DNA of 64,000 nucleotides from Candidatus Hamiltonella defensa 5AT (Acyrthosiphon pisum). Its GTDB lineage: Bacteria > Pseudomonadota > Gammaproteobacteria > Enterobacterales > Enterobacteriaceae. The translations under genes were made by a program, and so were the position numbers. Below are positions 35,507 through 43,309 of the stretch, piece by piece (position 1 is the first letter of the stretch; each line of letters begins with the position of its first letter). Below the pieces are notes generated by a model. It saw nothing but the letters and a program-made list of their open reading frames with translations, was not told the DNA's origin and did not search any database. The stretch is from NCBI RefSeq assembly GCF_000021705.1, contig NC_012751.1, positions 1,476,006-1,540,005 on the forward strand, in the 5' to 3' direction.

Positions 35507-36416
35507 CGCTACCCTCTGATTTATCATCGGATAAAACGCTTTGGGATTTTTCAATAAACCGAGCTAAATTATCATCGGTAACATCACCTAGTTTTTTAGC
35601 GTTGAAGGATGCAAGGATATCCAGCGCTTCGTTACGATATCCGCCTTTGACCAATTGAGTAATGCGTGCGGAGGCCTCACTGCGAAGCGCATTAAAATCA
35701 ATCGGTTTGACCTCCGTCGGCGTAGGCAATTCATGCAGTAATGACAAGGCGAATTCTCGACGTTCGGTAATACCAAAGAGATTATCCCAATTGGCCAGCA
35801 TTTTTAGGCATAAATCAAAAGTCGAGGTTTTTGAGAGCGTTTTAATGTTACTTATGCCGTTTAAAGCGCAATAAAGCGCATCAATTTGTCCGGTAACGCC
35901 ATCTGCTTTTTCGGCCGCAAAAGTGGCTTTGGCTTTAGCGACTTGCGTATGGTCAGGTTTAACTGCTTTATCACCGAACAAGACGGACAGGGAGACCACG
36001 TGACGCAAATCAAGCGATTCAATATCAACCGGTTCAGGTTCAGGCGCTACTTTAGGGTCTTCAACCATCGGTTTAACGGCTTTAGCAGGTTTCGTTTCTG
36101 CCTTGGCGACTTTACCCTTTTTCTCGGCAACAACCGGTGCTGGCTTGTCATCGGCTTTAGTGTGTGCTTCGACAACAGGCTCAATGGCTTCTTTAGGCTC
36201 AACGATAACTGATGGTGCAACGGGTTGTGGCTTAACATCCTGCGCAAAGGGTTTCGGTTTATTTGCCTCTCTCGGTTCATGCGGGTCATGTTCAAATTGT
36301 ACGACCAGCTGGCTAATTAACATTGTATGGGCTTCGGTCAGTTGATTATGCGCCATTAGCATTTGCGTATGGTTTTCTGCCAGTCTGGCCAGCAGAGGGG
36401 TATTTGCGGTAAGCAT
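35499..36416 (-). CDS. Hypothetical phage protein with Pro/Lys/Ala-rich linker
   Basis: 305 residues, family not recognised. Residues ~1-45 are a helical region (LARLAENHTQMLMAHNQLTEAH), ~50-130 a disordered linker rich in Pro, Lys, Val, Ala and Glu, and ~135-305 a folded helical domain (LDLRHVVSLSVLFGDKAV, MLANWDNLFGITERREFAL). It is an early gene, second from PL, and its stop overlaps the DUF2800 start. A DNA-replication accessory role is only a guess. Confidence 0.6.
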   Translation of the reverse strand: MLTANTPLLARLAENHTQMLMAHNQLTEAHTMLISQLVVQFEHDPHEPREANKPKPFAQDVKPQPVAPSVIVEPKEAIEPVVEAHTKADDKPAPVVAEKKGKVAKAETKPAKAVKPMVEDPKVAPEPEPVDIESLDLRHVVSLSVLFGDKAVKPDHTQVAKAKATFAAEKADGVTGQIDALYCALNGISNIKTLSKTSTFDLCLKMLANWDNLFGITERREFALSLLHELPTPTEVKPIDFNALRSEASARITQLVKGGYRNEALDILASFNAKKLGDVTDDNLARFIEKSQSVLSDDKSEGSDG

Positions 36417-36428
36417 GATGCGTCGACC

Positions 36429-36563
36429 TCAACGATATAAAGTGACAGGGAACGGGTAATGGGTGTTGCGTTTTAACGCGTCAAGTTTTCTCAAATAGCG
36501 TAAGCGCCGGACGTGGTTATTCATCGGAAATCGCTCCGATGACAGAATTTTTGCTTTTTGCAT
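36429..36563 (-). CDS. Small basic early phage protein
   Basis: 44 codons from ATG 36563: MQKAKILSSERFPMNNHVRR and LRYLRKLDALKRNTHYPF. Strongly basic, first gene after the PL-like promoter, 12 bases before the next gene. No family recognised; the frame extends 20 codons further upstream but across the hairpin repeat. Confidence 0.4.
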   Translation of the reverse strand: MQKAKILSSERFPMNNHVRRLRYLRKLDALKRNTHYPFPVTLYR

Positions 36564-36611
36564 AGTATTTTTTCCGATGGAGGGTGTTAGATAAGGTGAT
36601 GCTTGGTTATT

Positions 36612-36643
36612 TAGCCACTTCAAGCGGCAGTGGTTTCCTGGTG
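36612..36643 (-). repeat. Hairpin repeat, copy 2
   Basis: CCACT...AGTGG stem with GCCGCTTGA in the loop, matching the repeat at 33610-33640 at most positions, including the flanking TTATTTA on one side. It lies in the early leader. Confidence 0.5.
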
Positions 36644-36865
36644 TTTTCTTACAAACAAAATTTGTAAGCCAATTCGTTTTAATGTTGTTTGCGTTTTCCT
36701 TTCTTTTTCTGCCAGTGTTGCCCTTTCACGACCGTTATTCTTTACGAAACGGTGCTAATCTTCTCGCCAACCGGATCGCGTTTGGCGGTACATCGCATTT
36801 TATGCGCAGGGGTCTCAACAGAAAAATCTGTGCTGTTCCGACTTTCTAAATTGTTAAAGAGCAAG

Positions 36866-36931
36866 GCGTTTATTCATAAACGCATAACCAGTATTATGCG
36901 AAAAATACACTTAGTCAATTATTTTTCGCAT
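36866..36931 (-). promoter_or_regulatory. Leftward early promoter PL with operators
   Basis: Minus-strand -35 TTGACT (36913-36918), 17-base spacer, -10 AATACT (36890-36895). A perfect inverted repeat of 12 flanks the -35: ATGCGAAAAATA at 36896-36907 and TATTTTTCGCAT at 36920-36931. A further palindrome, GCGTTTAT-TC-ATAAACGC, lies at 36866-36883 in the leader. The ATGCGAA core recurs in the cI-cro gap. Upstream bases 36640-36865 hold no credible gene. Confidence 0.65.
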
Positions 36932-36980
36932 TTATTTTGCTAAACCTTAAATAAGGTGGCGGTTTTAAAAAAGGGATTAC

Positions 36981-37679
36981 TTATTCTCTATAGTAAAGCG
37001 AATCTTTAGCAATACCCGCTACATAGATAATTTTTTCAATAGTTGACGCGGCGAGACGTATCGGCGGATGGTTGGAGTTAATTGAAAGCAGATGAACAAC
37101 ATCATCTCTTTGATACAGAAATGTTTTTACCATAACCTGGCCGTGATCGTCTTGAACGAGAACCTCATCACCCGGTTTATACTTGTGGTTGGGCTCCATA
37201 ACCACGAATTCTCCATGTTGAATTCTCGGCATCATGGATTCACCTTGACAACGAAGGGCAAAAGCATCTCGATCTTCAGTCGGCCAAATAATATAACCAT
37301 AGTCATGTCCGGCTGAGGATTCTTTAGAATTCCAATATCCCCCTCCCCCCAATTGTGTTGTTCCCAGCACGGGCACCTTACAGAAGTTGAATGGAATAGC
37401 CTTGACTTCAACTCTTTCGTATGCTTTTGTCTTATTTTCTATAGAAATATGTGATGTGATTAAATCTTTATATAGCAATTCATTAGCTTCCACCCTAAAA
37501 AAATCCGCAATTTTTTGGATTATTTTTAATCGTGGACTTTTTACTTCCCCACTTAACATTCTATGTAGTGTAGGTTGTGGCATCCCAATTCGGCGTGATA
37601 GTTCAGCAACGCTTTTCACTCCTTTTTCAGCCATTAATTTCTTGATATTTTTATTTAGTTTGGCCGTCATCATTCCCAT
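36981..37679 (-). CDS. LexA-like prophage repressor (CI/C2 type)
   Basis: 232 residues: helix-turn-helix domain (SVAELSRRIGMPQPTLHRMLSGEV) and a C-terminal S24 peptidase domain with the serine in RCQGESMMPRI and the lysine in GQVMVKTFLY. The linker reads VPVLGTTQLGGGGYW, the usual place of self-cleavage in this group. It maintains lysogeny by binding the ATGCGAA-type operators beside PL and PR. GGGGAG seven bases before ATG 37679 sets the start; the longer frame to 37763 runs into the operator region. Confidence 0.9.
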   Translation of the reverse strand: MGMMTAKLNKNIKKLMAEKGVKSVAELSRRIGMPQPTLHRMLSGEVKSPRLKIIQKIADFFRVEANELLYKDLITSHISIENKTKAYERVEVKAIPFNFCKVPVLGTTQLGGGGYWNSKESSAGHDYGYIIWPTEDRDAFALRCQGESMMPRIQHGEFVVMEPNHKYKPGDEVLVQDDHGQVMVKTFLYQRDDVVHLLSINSNHPPIRLAASTIEKIIYVAGIAKDSLYYRE

Positions 37680-37720
37680 TATGTTACTCCCCTTTAATCC
37701 TATATAAAATTCAAAATATA

Positions 37721-37791
37721 CTTTTACGCATATTATATTTAAATTTAAATAAATCTTTCGCATTGCAAATATTTATGCGAATTGGTATTTT
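37721..37791 (+). promoter_or_regulatory. Right operator region with PR and PRM
   Basis: Inverted repeat TTCGCAT...ATGCGAA at 37757-37781, with another ACGCAT at 37726. Rightward PR: TTGCAA (37763-37768), spacer 17, TATTTT (37786-37791), so the operator overlaps it. Leftward PRM: TATAAT read on the minus strand at 37732-37737 with a poor -35. Arrangement is typical of lambdoid control. Confidence 0.6.
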
Positions 37792-37828
37792 TAAACACTT
37801 AAAGGAAATGAACAATTGGAGAAAGACC

Positions 37829-38059
37829 GTGTATAAGAAATCACCTATAGAAATCGTCCAGGCATTATTAGCGCAGGGATTAACTCAATCAGAAATAGAA
37901 GCTAATACGGGTATTAAACAGCCTTCAATAAGCCGAATACTGACAGGAAAGAATAAAGATCCGCGTATATCTACCATGGTTGCCTTAGAAAAATTGTATT
38001 TAGAGCTAGCCACTAATTCTTTTAGTACATCAAGGCTAAATAAGTCAAAGGCCAAATAA
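37829..38059 (+). CDS. Cro-like helix-turn-helix protein
   Basis: 76 residues with PIEIVQALLAQGLTQSEIEA and NTGIKQPSISRILTGKNKDP, a classical helix-turn-helix. Start set at GTG 37829, seven bases after GGAG; the upstream in-frame ATGs at 37763, 37775 and 37808 lack a spaced ribosome site. First gene from PR, divergent from the repressor, so the expected role is lytic control. Its end is four bases before the primase gene. Confidence 0.75.
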   Translation: MYKKSPIEIVQALLAQGLTQSEIEANTGIKQPSISRILTGKNKDPRISTMVALEKLYLELATNSFSTSRLNKSKAK

Positions 38060-38062
38060 CCT

Positions 38063-40300
38063 ATGCAAATAAGTTATTCCGTCGGGCGTAGTGTTAATGA
38101 CAAACGCCCGAGGCCTGCTGTTGCTGACTCTTTTGCCGAGTATCAGCGGGCGATAAAAAAATTAACCAAACATATTAATATTAGTCCCACCGATCCAAAA
38201 GCCATTTTCGACAAAAAGAAAAAAGCCCTTAATTATATCTGGGGCGCAATGAAAAATGCCAAGAAAGGGCGTAATGCCCTTAATGCGGGTAAACGCAGCG
38301 TGCTATGGCTCGACATGGACGGTTGTACGTTAGCGGCGTGGGACATGCTAACAGGCATTCTCCGTTTTTATCGATGTTTCGCTTATACCACTGCCAGCCA
38401 TGAACACCCTGTTGCTCAGGGTGAACAACGTTGGCGCATTGGTTTTCTGTTGTCCCGTGATGTGACTGCATCAGAGTACAAACAGCTAGGGCCCCGCATT
38501 GAACAGGAGTTGATAGATTGTTTCGAATGGCTCAGTGATTTAGCAATCAAGTGGGACAGCTCTGTCTATGAGCCGTCGCATATGATTTTTGCGCCTCATG
38601 AAGGGGCTAAGTACGAAAGTTTTGAAGGCACGGTGATCGATGTGGATACGTTATTAGCCTCGGATAATACGCCTGTTATTAAGCATGCTGATGACGATTT
38701 AACCCGTTTAGTCGATTTGCAAAATATCAATGACCAGACGTTTGAAGATTTACGTTCCGCATTATGGTATCCGAAAATATTAAACCAGGCCGAGAATTAC
38801 CCTTCATGGGTCGATATGGGCAATCGCCTCGCCTGGTTCAAAGACACACACTTTGAGGATGAAGCTAAAACGATGTGGCTTGATTGGTCTTCTGCAGCGG
38901 CTAAAGGTGATATCGAAGCCGCCGAAGCCAAATGGGCTGAACTACGTGCTGATAGAACAGGTTATCAGGCGATATTCAGTTTAGCGCAAAAAGCAGGGTG
39001 GGTAAATCCCGGTGCTGAGCGATTAAAAACTGCGGTAGCTACGGTAGATGAGTTCGACGACCTGACCAATACTGAAAATTCAAAATGGCCTACGTTTAAA
39101 CGCAATAAAACGTCAGGCCAAATAGAAGCCACCATTGACAACGCGGCTAAAGCGGTTATGTACGCCGATTTTGTCGGTGTAGAAATTCGGTTTGATACTT
39201 TTCGTGATGAGATCATGTTTGCCCCTGTTGGCACTAAAGAGTGGCAAACCTTTACCGATGCCGATTATTCCCGATTGCGTATCACAATGGAAAAGCGAGG
39301 CTTTAGAGCGGTTGGACGTGAGTTAATTCGCGATGTGGTATTACTGGCAGCCGTTGAGAACCCCTTTGATTCCGCTATGGAATGGCTAAAAAGCCTCGAA
39401 TGGGACGGCATACCGCGTATCGAAACGTTTTACCATACCCATTTGGGTACTGAAGACACGACTTATACCCGTGCGGTATCGCGATATATGTGGACCGCCC
39501 TTGCGGGACGCGTGTTAAAGCCCGGTATTAAAGCGGATATGGTGCCCATTTTGGTGGGTGCGCAAGGTTCTGGAAAATCGTCTGGCGTGGCGGCGTTATC
39601 CCCTGATCCAACTTTTTTTACTGAAATTTCCTTTGCTGAAAAAGATGATGATCTGGCACGTAAGATGCGGGGCTGTCTGGTGGCAGAAATTAGCGAATTA
39701 CGCGGACTTAATACCAAAGAACTGGAATCTATCAAAGCCTTTGTCACTCGGACACATGAAAAGTGGATCCCCAAGTTTAAAGAATTCGCCACCCAATTTC
39801 CCAGACGCTCATTGAGTATTGGTACTACGAATGAAGATGAATTTTTAGGTGATAAAACCGGTAATCGGCGTTGGCTGCCCGTTGAAGTTGGAAAAATGGA
39901 TGTAGAAGGTATCAAAAAGGATGTCATTCAACTTTGGGCAGAAGCGCGAGAAGTTTTTAACGAAACCGGTATTCAATTTCAAGAAGCAGAGCAATTGGCT
40001 AATCAGGTACATGAAAAGTATTTTATCAAAGATGCGTGGCAGGAAATTATCGAGCGTTGGTTAGATGAACCGGATTTAATGACCGGACAAAAACCACGGG
40101 CACGGCAATTTTTACGATCTGCAGATATTTTACGTGAAGCATTGAACCTTGAACCGAAAAATATATCGCGACGGGAACAAATGCGAATGGGCCATGTTTT
40201 GCAAAATTGCAACTTTAAACAAGTTCTGCGTCGTGTTGATGGAAAAGTTTGTCGGGTTTGGGAGAGGCGTAACGACCTGCAACAACCTGTAACGACCTAA
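38063..40300 (+). CDS. Primase-helicase of the VirE / phage replication type
   Basis: 745 residues. The N-terminal ~220 residues contain LWLDMDGC and a RWRIGFLLSRD segment that resemble an archaeo-eukaryotic primase-like domain; the C-terminal half is a VirE-type P-loop ATPase with Walker A VGAQGSGKSSG, Walker B-like LVAEISELRG, and the sensor-type GTTNEDEFLGDKTGNRRWLPV, characteristic of the family. It would initiate phage replication. Its 3' end carries three iteron-like 9-mers that continue downstream, so gene and origin are adjacent. Confidence 0.85.
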   Translation: MQISYSVGRSVNDKRPRPAVADSFAEYQRAIKKLTKHINISPTDPKAIFDKKKKALNYIWGAMKNAKKGRNALNAGKRSVLWLDMDGCTLAAWDMLTGILRFYRCFAYTTASHEHPVAQGEQRWRIGFLLSRDVTASEYKQLGPRIEQELIDCFEWLSDLAIKWDSSVYEPSHMIFAPHEGAKYESFEGTVIDVDTLLASDNTPVIKHADDDLTRLVDLQNINDQTFEDLRSALWYPKILNQAENYPSWVDMGNRLAWFKDTHFEDEAKTMWLDWSSAAAKGDIEAAEAKWAELRADRTGYQAIFSLAQKAGWVNPGAERLKTAVATVDEFDDLTNTENSKWPTFKRNKTSGQIEATIDNAAKAVMYADFVGVEIRFDTFRDEIMFAPVGTKEWQTFTDADYSRLRITMEKRGFRAVGRELIRDVVLLAAVENPFDSAMEWLKSLEWDGIPRIETFYHTHLGTEDTTYTRAVSRYMWTALAGRVLKPGIKADMVPILVGAQGSGKSSGVAALSPDPTFFTEISFAEKDDDLARKMRGCLVAEISELRGLNTKELESIKAFVTRTHEKWIPKFKEFATQFPRRSLSIGTTNEDEFLGDKTGNRRWLPVEVGKMDVEGIKKDVIQLWAEAREVFNETGIQFQEAEQLANQVHEKYFIKDAWQEIIERWLDEPDLMTGQKPRARQFLRSADILREALNLEPKNISRREQMRMGHVLQNCNFKQVLRRVDGKVCRVWERRNDLQQPVTT

Positions 40301-40560
40301 ATTCGTTAGGTTGTTACACTATTTATTTTATTAATATCAATAGTTTAAAGTTAGTGTAACAACCGTAACAACCTTTTTGTTATTAATAGCCTTAGGTAAG
40401 TCTATGCATACAAAACATTACATAGAAGGTTATAGATATCTTATATATATATATTTAATAGGAAAAAGGTTGTTACGGTTGTTACGGTTGTTACATTCTT
40501 TCAAAATCAATAAGTTAAAGCGTAACAACCTATTGCTTATAGGTTGTTGCAGGTTGTTAC
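40269..40560 (+). repeat. Iteron array, candidate phage replication origin
   Basis: Twelve 9-mers of GGTTGTTAC or its complement, with single changes in four. Complement orientation: 40269, 40279, 40289 (10-base period, inside the primase gene), 40356, 40365, 40522. Direct orientation: 40309, 40468, 40477, 40486 (9-base period), 40542, 40552. The two tandem groups face each other across a ~95-base AT-rich stretch containing an alternating TA run, which could be the unwinding region. 40522-40560 can also fold as a hairpin. Confidence 0.75.
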
Positions 40561-40608
40561 GCCTACGAACGGTAAAAATATTCCCGTTCATAACCGGAGC
40601 AAAAAAAC

Positions 40609-40656
40609 ATGAGCAGAGACATTAATAAAATATTACTTCACTTGTTGTGCAGGTAA
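40609..40656 (+). pseudogene. Short Q-like N-terminal remnant
   Basis: A 15-codon frame, MSRDINKILLHLLCR, with CGGAG upstream. Its start resembles the start of the following gene (MRRDIQQVLERW). It may be what remains of an earlier antiterminator allele after recombination, or a tiny leader peptide. Confidence 0.3.
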
Positions 40657-40751
40657 TCGGCATGCGGGTTGCTACTACCCGTGAACTGACAAATTCACCC
40701 CACAAAATATTTCGAATAAAGCAATTAGAGTAAGACTGAGGGTAAAATGCG

Positions 40752-41198
40752 ATGCGCAGAGATATTCAACAAGTGTTAGAGCGATGGGGAACCTGGACCC
40801 GTGATAATAATGCCGGGATAGACTGGTCGCCGATAGCGGCAGGTTTTAAGGGATTGCTCCCATTACGACCGTCTATGCGCCCTTCGTGCTCAGATGAGGA
40901 TGGTCTTATTATCGATAATTGCGTTTCGCAATTGCAAAAAGTACGCCAGCCTGAAGAACTAAGTTTAATTATTGCGTATTACGTCAAGGGCTATTCGAAG
41001 CGGGCCATCGCTCGCCGACGTCGAGTGGATGAGGGGATGATAAGGGCAAAATTACTGATTGCAGAAGGCTTTATTGACGGTTGTTTATCGCTGCTCGCCG
41101 TGCGATTAGACATGGACCCGGAGGTTAAAATTTATTCGCCACAAAAAAGTAAAAAAAGGATTAGTGCGGTCCGCAAAAAGTTTGGTAATATGATATAA
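40752..41198 (+). CDS. Q: Late antitermination protein Q (phage 82/21 type)
   Basis: 148 residues beginning MRRDIQQVLERWGTWTRDNN, followed by GIDWSPIAAGFKGLLP, the signature of the Q82-like family, and a helix-turn-helix part IIAYYVKGYSKRAIARRRRVDEGMIR in one region. It lets RNA polymerase read through terminators into the late genes. Its position fits: directly upstream of the toxin cassette, lysis and head genes, all on the same strand. Confidence 0.88.
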   Translation: MRRDIQQVLERWGTWTRDNNAGIDWSPIAAGFKGLLPLRPSMRPSCSDEDGLIIDNCVSQLQKVRQPEELSLIIAYYVKGYSKRAIARRRRVDEGMIRAKLLIAEGFIDGCLSLLAVRLDMDPEVKIYSPQKSKKRISAVRKKFGNMI

Positions 41199-41364
41199 AT
41201 TAAATTTTTAATATAATAATTATTCAAAATAGTTTATTTAAAAAGTCTATTTTATGCTGTTAATTTTTAAACTAAAGTCATTAGCATAAAATTTATTTTT
41301 CAACAAATATTCAAAGCACAATACTAAAATAATTTAATGTTTTTTTATGATATAGGGGATGCAA
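41199..41364 (+). promoter_or_regulatory. Putative late promoter region
   Basis: AT-rich gap after Q where lambdoid phages place the late promoter. A perfect 10-bp inverted repeat, ATTTTATGCT (41249-41258) and AGCATAAAAT (41283-41292), is present. No convincing promoter pair could be assigned by eye. Confidence 0.35.
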
Positions 41365-41733
41365 ATGTCTTTTTTTAAATCGATGTTAGCTCTATTAATT
41401 ATTATTTTTGTACCGCTTAATTCTTACGCAATATAAAAATGCATAACAGATGGAGTTGTAACAGAATTACGTATAGGCTCGCATGATCAACATTGGAACG
41501 AATGCCCTGATAACGGGGCTTGTATTTATTTTAAATATTCGGAAGATAATCAAGTCAAGTCACATTACGTGTATTATTTAACTAACCTAAACGACAACGG
41601 AAAAGGCTCTGCTATGTATGATATTTTGAAATCATCATTGTTAACAGGAGCGAAAATTAATGCATGGTCTAATTTAGGACATTGTGACATTGAGAATGGA
41701 AAATCAATTGATGCTCTTGGTTTGAGTAATTAA
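41365..41733 (+). pseudogene. Toxin-cassette small secreted protein, copy 1, nonsense-interrupted
   Basis: Reads MSFFKSMLALLIIIFVPLNS then YAI, TAA (41434-41436), KCITDGVVTELRIG and so on to LGLSN at 41733. Apart from that stop the 122-codon frame is intact and carries all features of the two following paralogues: signal peptide, four cysteines, GKGSAMYDILKSSLLTGAKI and INAW. The stop replaces a Gln/Asn codon right after the signal peptide, so a single CAA-to-TAA change explains it. AGGGGA stands five bases before the ATG. Probably inactive unless the codon is read through. Confidence 0.75.
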
Positions 41734-41894
41734 ATATACATATGATATTTGAAGATATAAGATGACATGGCTAGAAGTATTAAACATAGATTTTCATTTT
41801 TGAAGTTTGATCATGTAAATTTCAGATAGAAAACTTAACTCCTAAACAATACTGATACGAATTTCTTGAATCTTCAGACTAACTGGAGTTATAA

Positions 41895-42299
41895 ATGGCT
41901 TTTTTTAAACCAAAAATCTTTGTGCTATGTTTTATTATTTTTAGCTATAATTCTTATGCAATTAACCAATGTATAAACAATGCCATCGTAACAAAGTTAA
42001 TAATTGGAAAACCGCAAACAACCAATGAATGTCCATCTGATGGTAATTGTATTTTTTTTGAATATGTAGAGGATGAAAATAAAAAATCAGGTCATGTGCA
42101 TAATTCAATGAATCTTGATGACGAAGGCAAAGGGATGGCAATGTATGATATATTAAAGACCGCATTATTAACAGGAATCAGAATTCAAGCTTGGTCCTCT
42201 TTAAATACTTGTGGATTTGGACTTATGTATGTAAGGCAAGGAGATATGGCATACATGAACAATGAAGTTATCGTTGAAAGTATTAGTTTGAGTAATTGA
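41895..42299 (+). CDS. Toxin-cassette small secreted protein, copy 2 (possible B subunit)
   Basis: 134 residues with a signal peptide ending near SYA, so about 113 mature residues. Mature part: QCINNAIVTKLIIGK, ECPSDGNCIFFEY, KGMAMYDILKTALLTG, IRIQAWSSLNTC, VIVESISLSN. Four cysteines in the same places as the paralogues suggest two disulphides. The order of a beta hairpin, a central helix with TG-x-x-I, and a hydrophobic last strand recalls the OB-fold B subunits of subtilase and typhoid toxins (SubB, PltB), but overall identity would be low. Homology is inferred only. Confidence 0.6.
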   Translation: MAFFKPKIFVLCFIIFSYNSYAINQCINNAIVTKLIIGKPQTTNECPSDGNCIFFEYVEDENKKSGHVHNSMNLDDEGKGMAMYDILKTALLTGIRIQAWSSLNTCGFGLMYVRQGDMAYMNNEVIVESISLSN

Positions 42300-42680
42300 G
42301 AGTATAAATTGTGTAAATAGCATTTTGATGAAAAATATTCAAAAAACAACAACAAGCCTATCAGTAAAAAATTAATTAACCAACCGCTAAAAAATTGTCA
42401 TAATCAATAAGAACCAAATGTTTCGTTGAACGTGTGTTTTAAGCTGAAATGACTCTTCATATTATTTATGATAAGTATGAATCTAGGGATACTTCGATAT
42501 CGCAATAGCGCCTTTTATCAGACATTAATAGTTAAGGGCGAAGTTCAACTTAAAATATTTAACAGACCAGCAATATTAAACAATCAATTACACGACAAAG
42601 CTGTTTCTATATCTGACAGCCACAATGGTTTCTTTTAATTGATGACCACCCCCAATTTAATTAAATAAAGGAATTCGTAA
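42300..42680. other. Non-coding spacer in toxin cassette
   Basis: 381 bases, AT-rich, no frame of note. A ribosome site AAAGGAATTC lies before the next gene. Nothing else recognised. Confidence 0.4.
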
Positions 42681-43058
42681 ATGACGCTTTTCAAATCTAT
42701 AATTGTTACATTAAGTTTTATTCTTTTGGCTGGTAATTCTTATGCGATGCAAAAATGTATAAGTGGTGGTGTTGTGAGTGCGATACAAATAGGTCAGAGC
42801 TCAGATATTGGGCCTAATTGCCCTGATGATGGAAATTGTATTTATTTTGAATATAAAGAATATGGAAATAAAAATAAACAGCAACATTTTGTAGAACGGC
42901 TGACGAACCTGAATGATGGAGGTAAAGGGCAAGCTATGTATGATATGTTAAAAACTTCACTGCTAACTGGTGTAAAAATTAACGCATGGTCTTCTACCAA
43001 TCAATGTTATGGTTCTCCCCAAAATTATTCAGTTGATGTGATTGGTTTACAACAGTAA
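42681..43058 (+). CDS. Toxin-cassette small secreted protein, copy 3 (possible B subunit)
   Basis: 125 residues with signal peptide (FKSIIVTLSFILLAGNSYA). Mature part begins MQKCISGGVVSAIQIGQS, then NCPDDGNCIYFEY, the conserved GKGQAMYDMLKTSLLTG, VKINAWSSTNQC and VDVIGLQ at the end. The start GVV..IQ.GQ and the end VIGL resemble the first and last strands of SubB/PltB-type subunits as I recall them. It lies 251 bases upstream of cdtB on the same strand. A sugar-binding, cell-targeting role is proposed, not shown. Confidence 0.6.
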   Translation: MTLFKSIIVTLSFILLAGNSYAMQKCISGGVVSAIQIGQSSDIGPNCPDDGNCIYFEYKEYGNKNKQQHFVERLTNLNDGGKGQAMYDMLKTSLLTGVKINAWSSTNQCYGSPQNYSVDVIGLQQ

Positions 43059-43071
43059 ATAAACAATGTTC

Positions 43072-43106
43072 GAATCATATCGCTATACCTCAAGAAGATA
43101 TGATTC
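43072..43106 (+). repeat. Inverted repeat after copy 3
   Basis: Perfect 10-bp inverted repeat GAATCATATC/GATATGATTC with a 15-base loop, 14 bases after the stop codon. No T-run follows, so it may be a transcript-stabilising hairpin rather than an intrinsic terminator. Confidence 0.45.
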
Positions 43107-43309
43107 ATTTACATGGACATACGCCAACCCCAATAAAAATGGGTCGCTATTAAAAAATATAAAGTCCAAATAATTCGTCTTTTTCGCCGAATTAATTTAA
43201 TTAGCACTAAGCGATGTTATCGGCATAGAAGTCATTGTCAAACGCTATTATTAATAATTAATTTTATGATTTATGTAGATACAAGCAATATTAATATGAG
43301 TATATACCA

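Noticed and set aside
35886..36345. Two long plus-strand frames opposite the Pro/Lys-rich early gene
   Set aside because: They mirror the low-complexity linker of the real minus-strand gene.
36689..36943. 84-codon plus-strand frame
   Set aside because: It crosses the PL promoter and operators and has no ribosome site or similarity.
37365..37400. Leu-Gly instead of Ala-Gly at the expected self-cleavage site of the repressor
   Set aside because: The GTTQLG wording is, as I recall, common in this repressor group, so it is not specific to this phage and does not by itself show loss of induction.
40269..40560. Possible CRISPR array from short repeated units
   Set aside because: Units are 9 bases, tandem without unique spacers of constant length, and occur in both orientations; no cas genes.
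40377..40625. 82-codon frame across the iteron region
   Set aside because: Its Leu/Arg repeats (RLLRLLRLL) are simply the translation of the 9-mer iterons.
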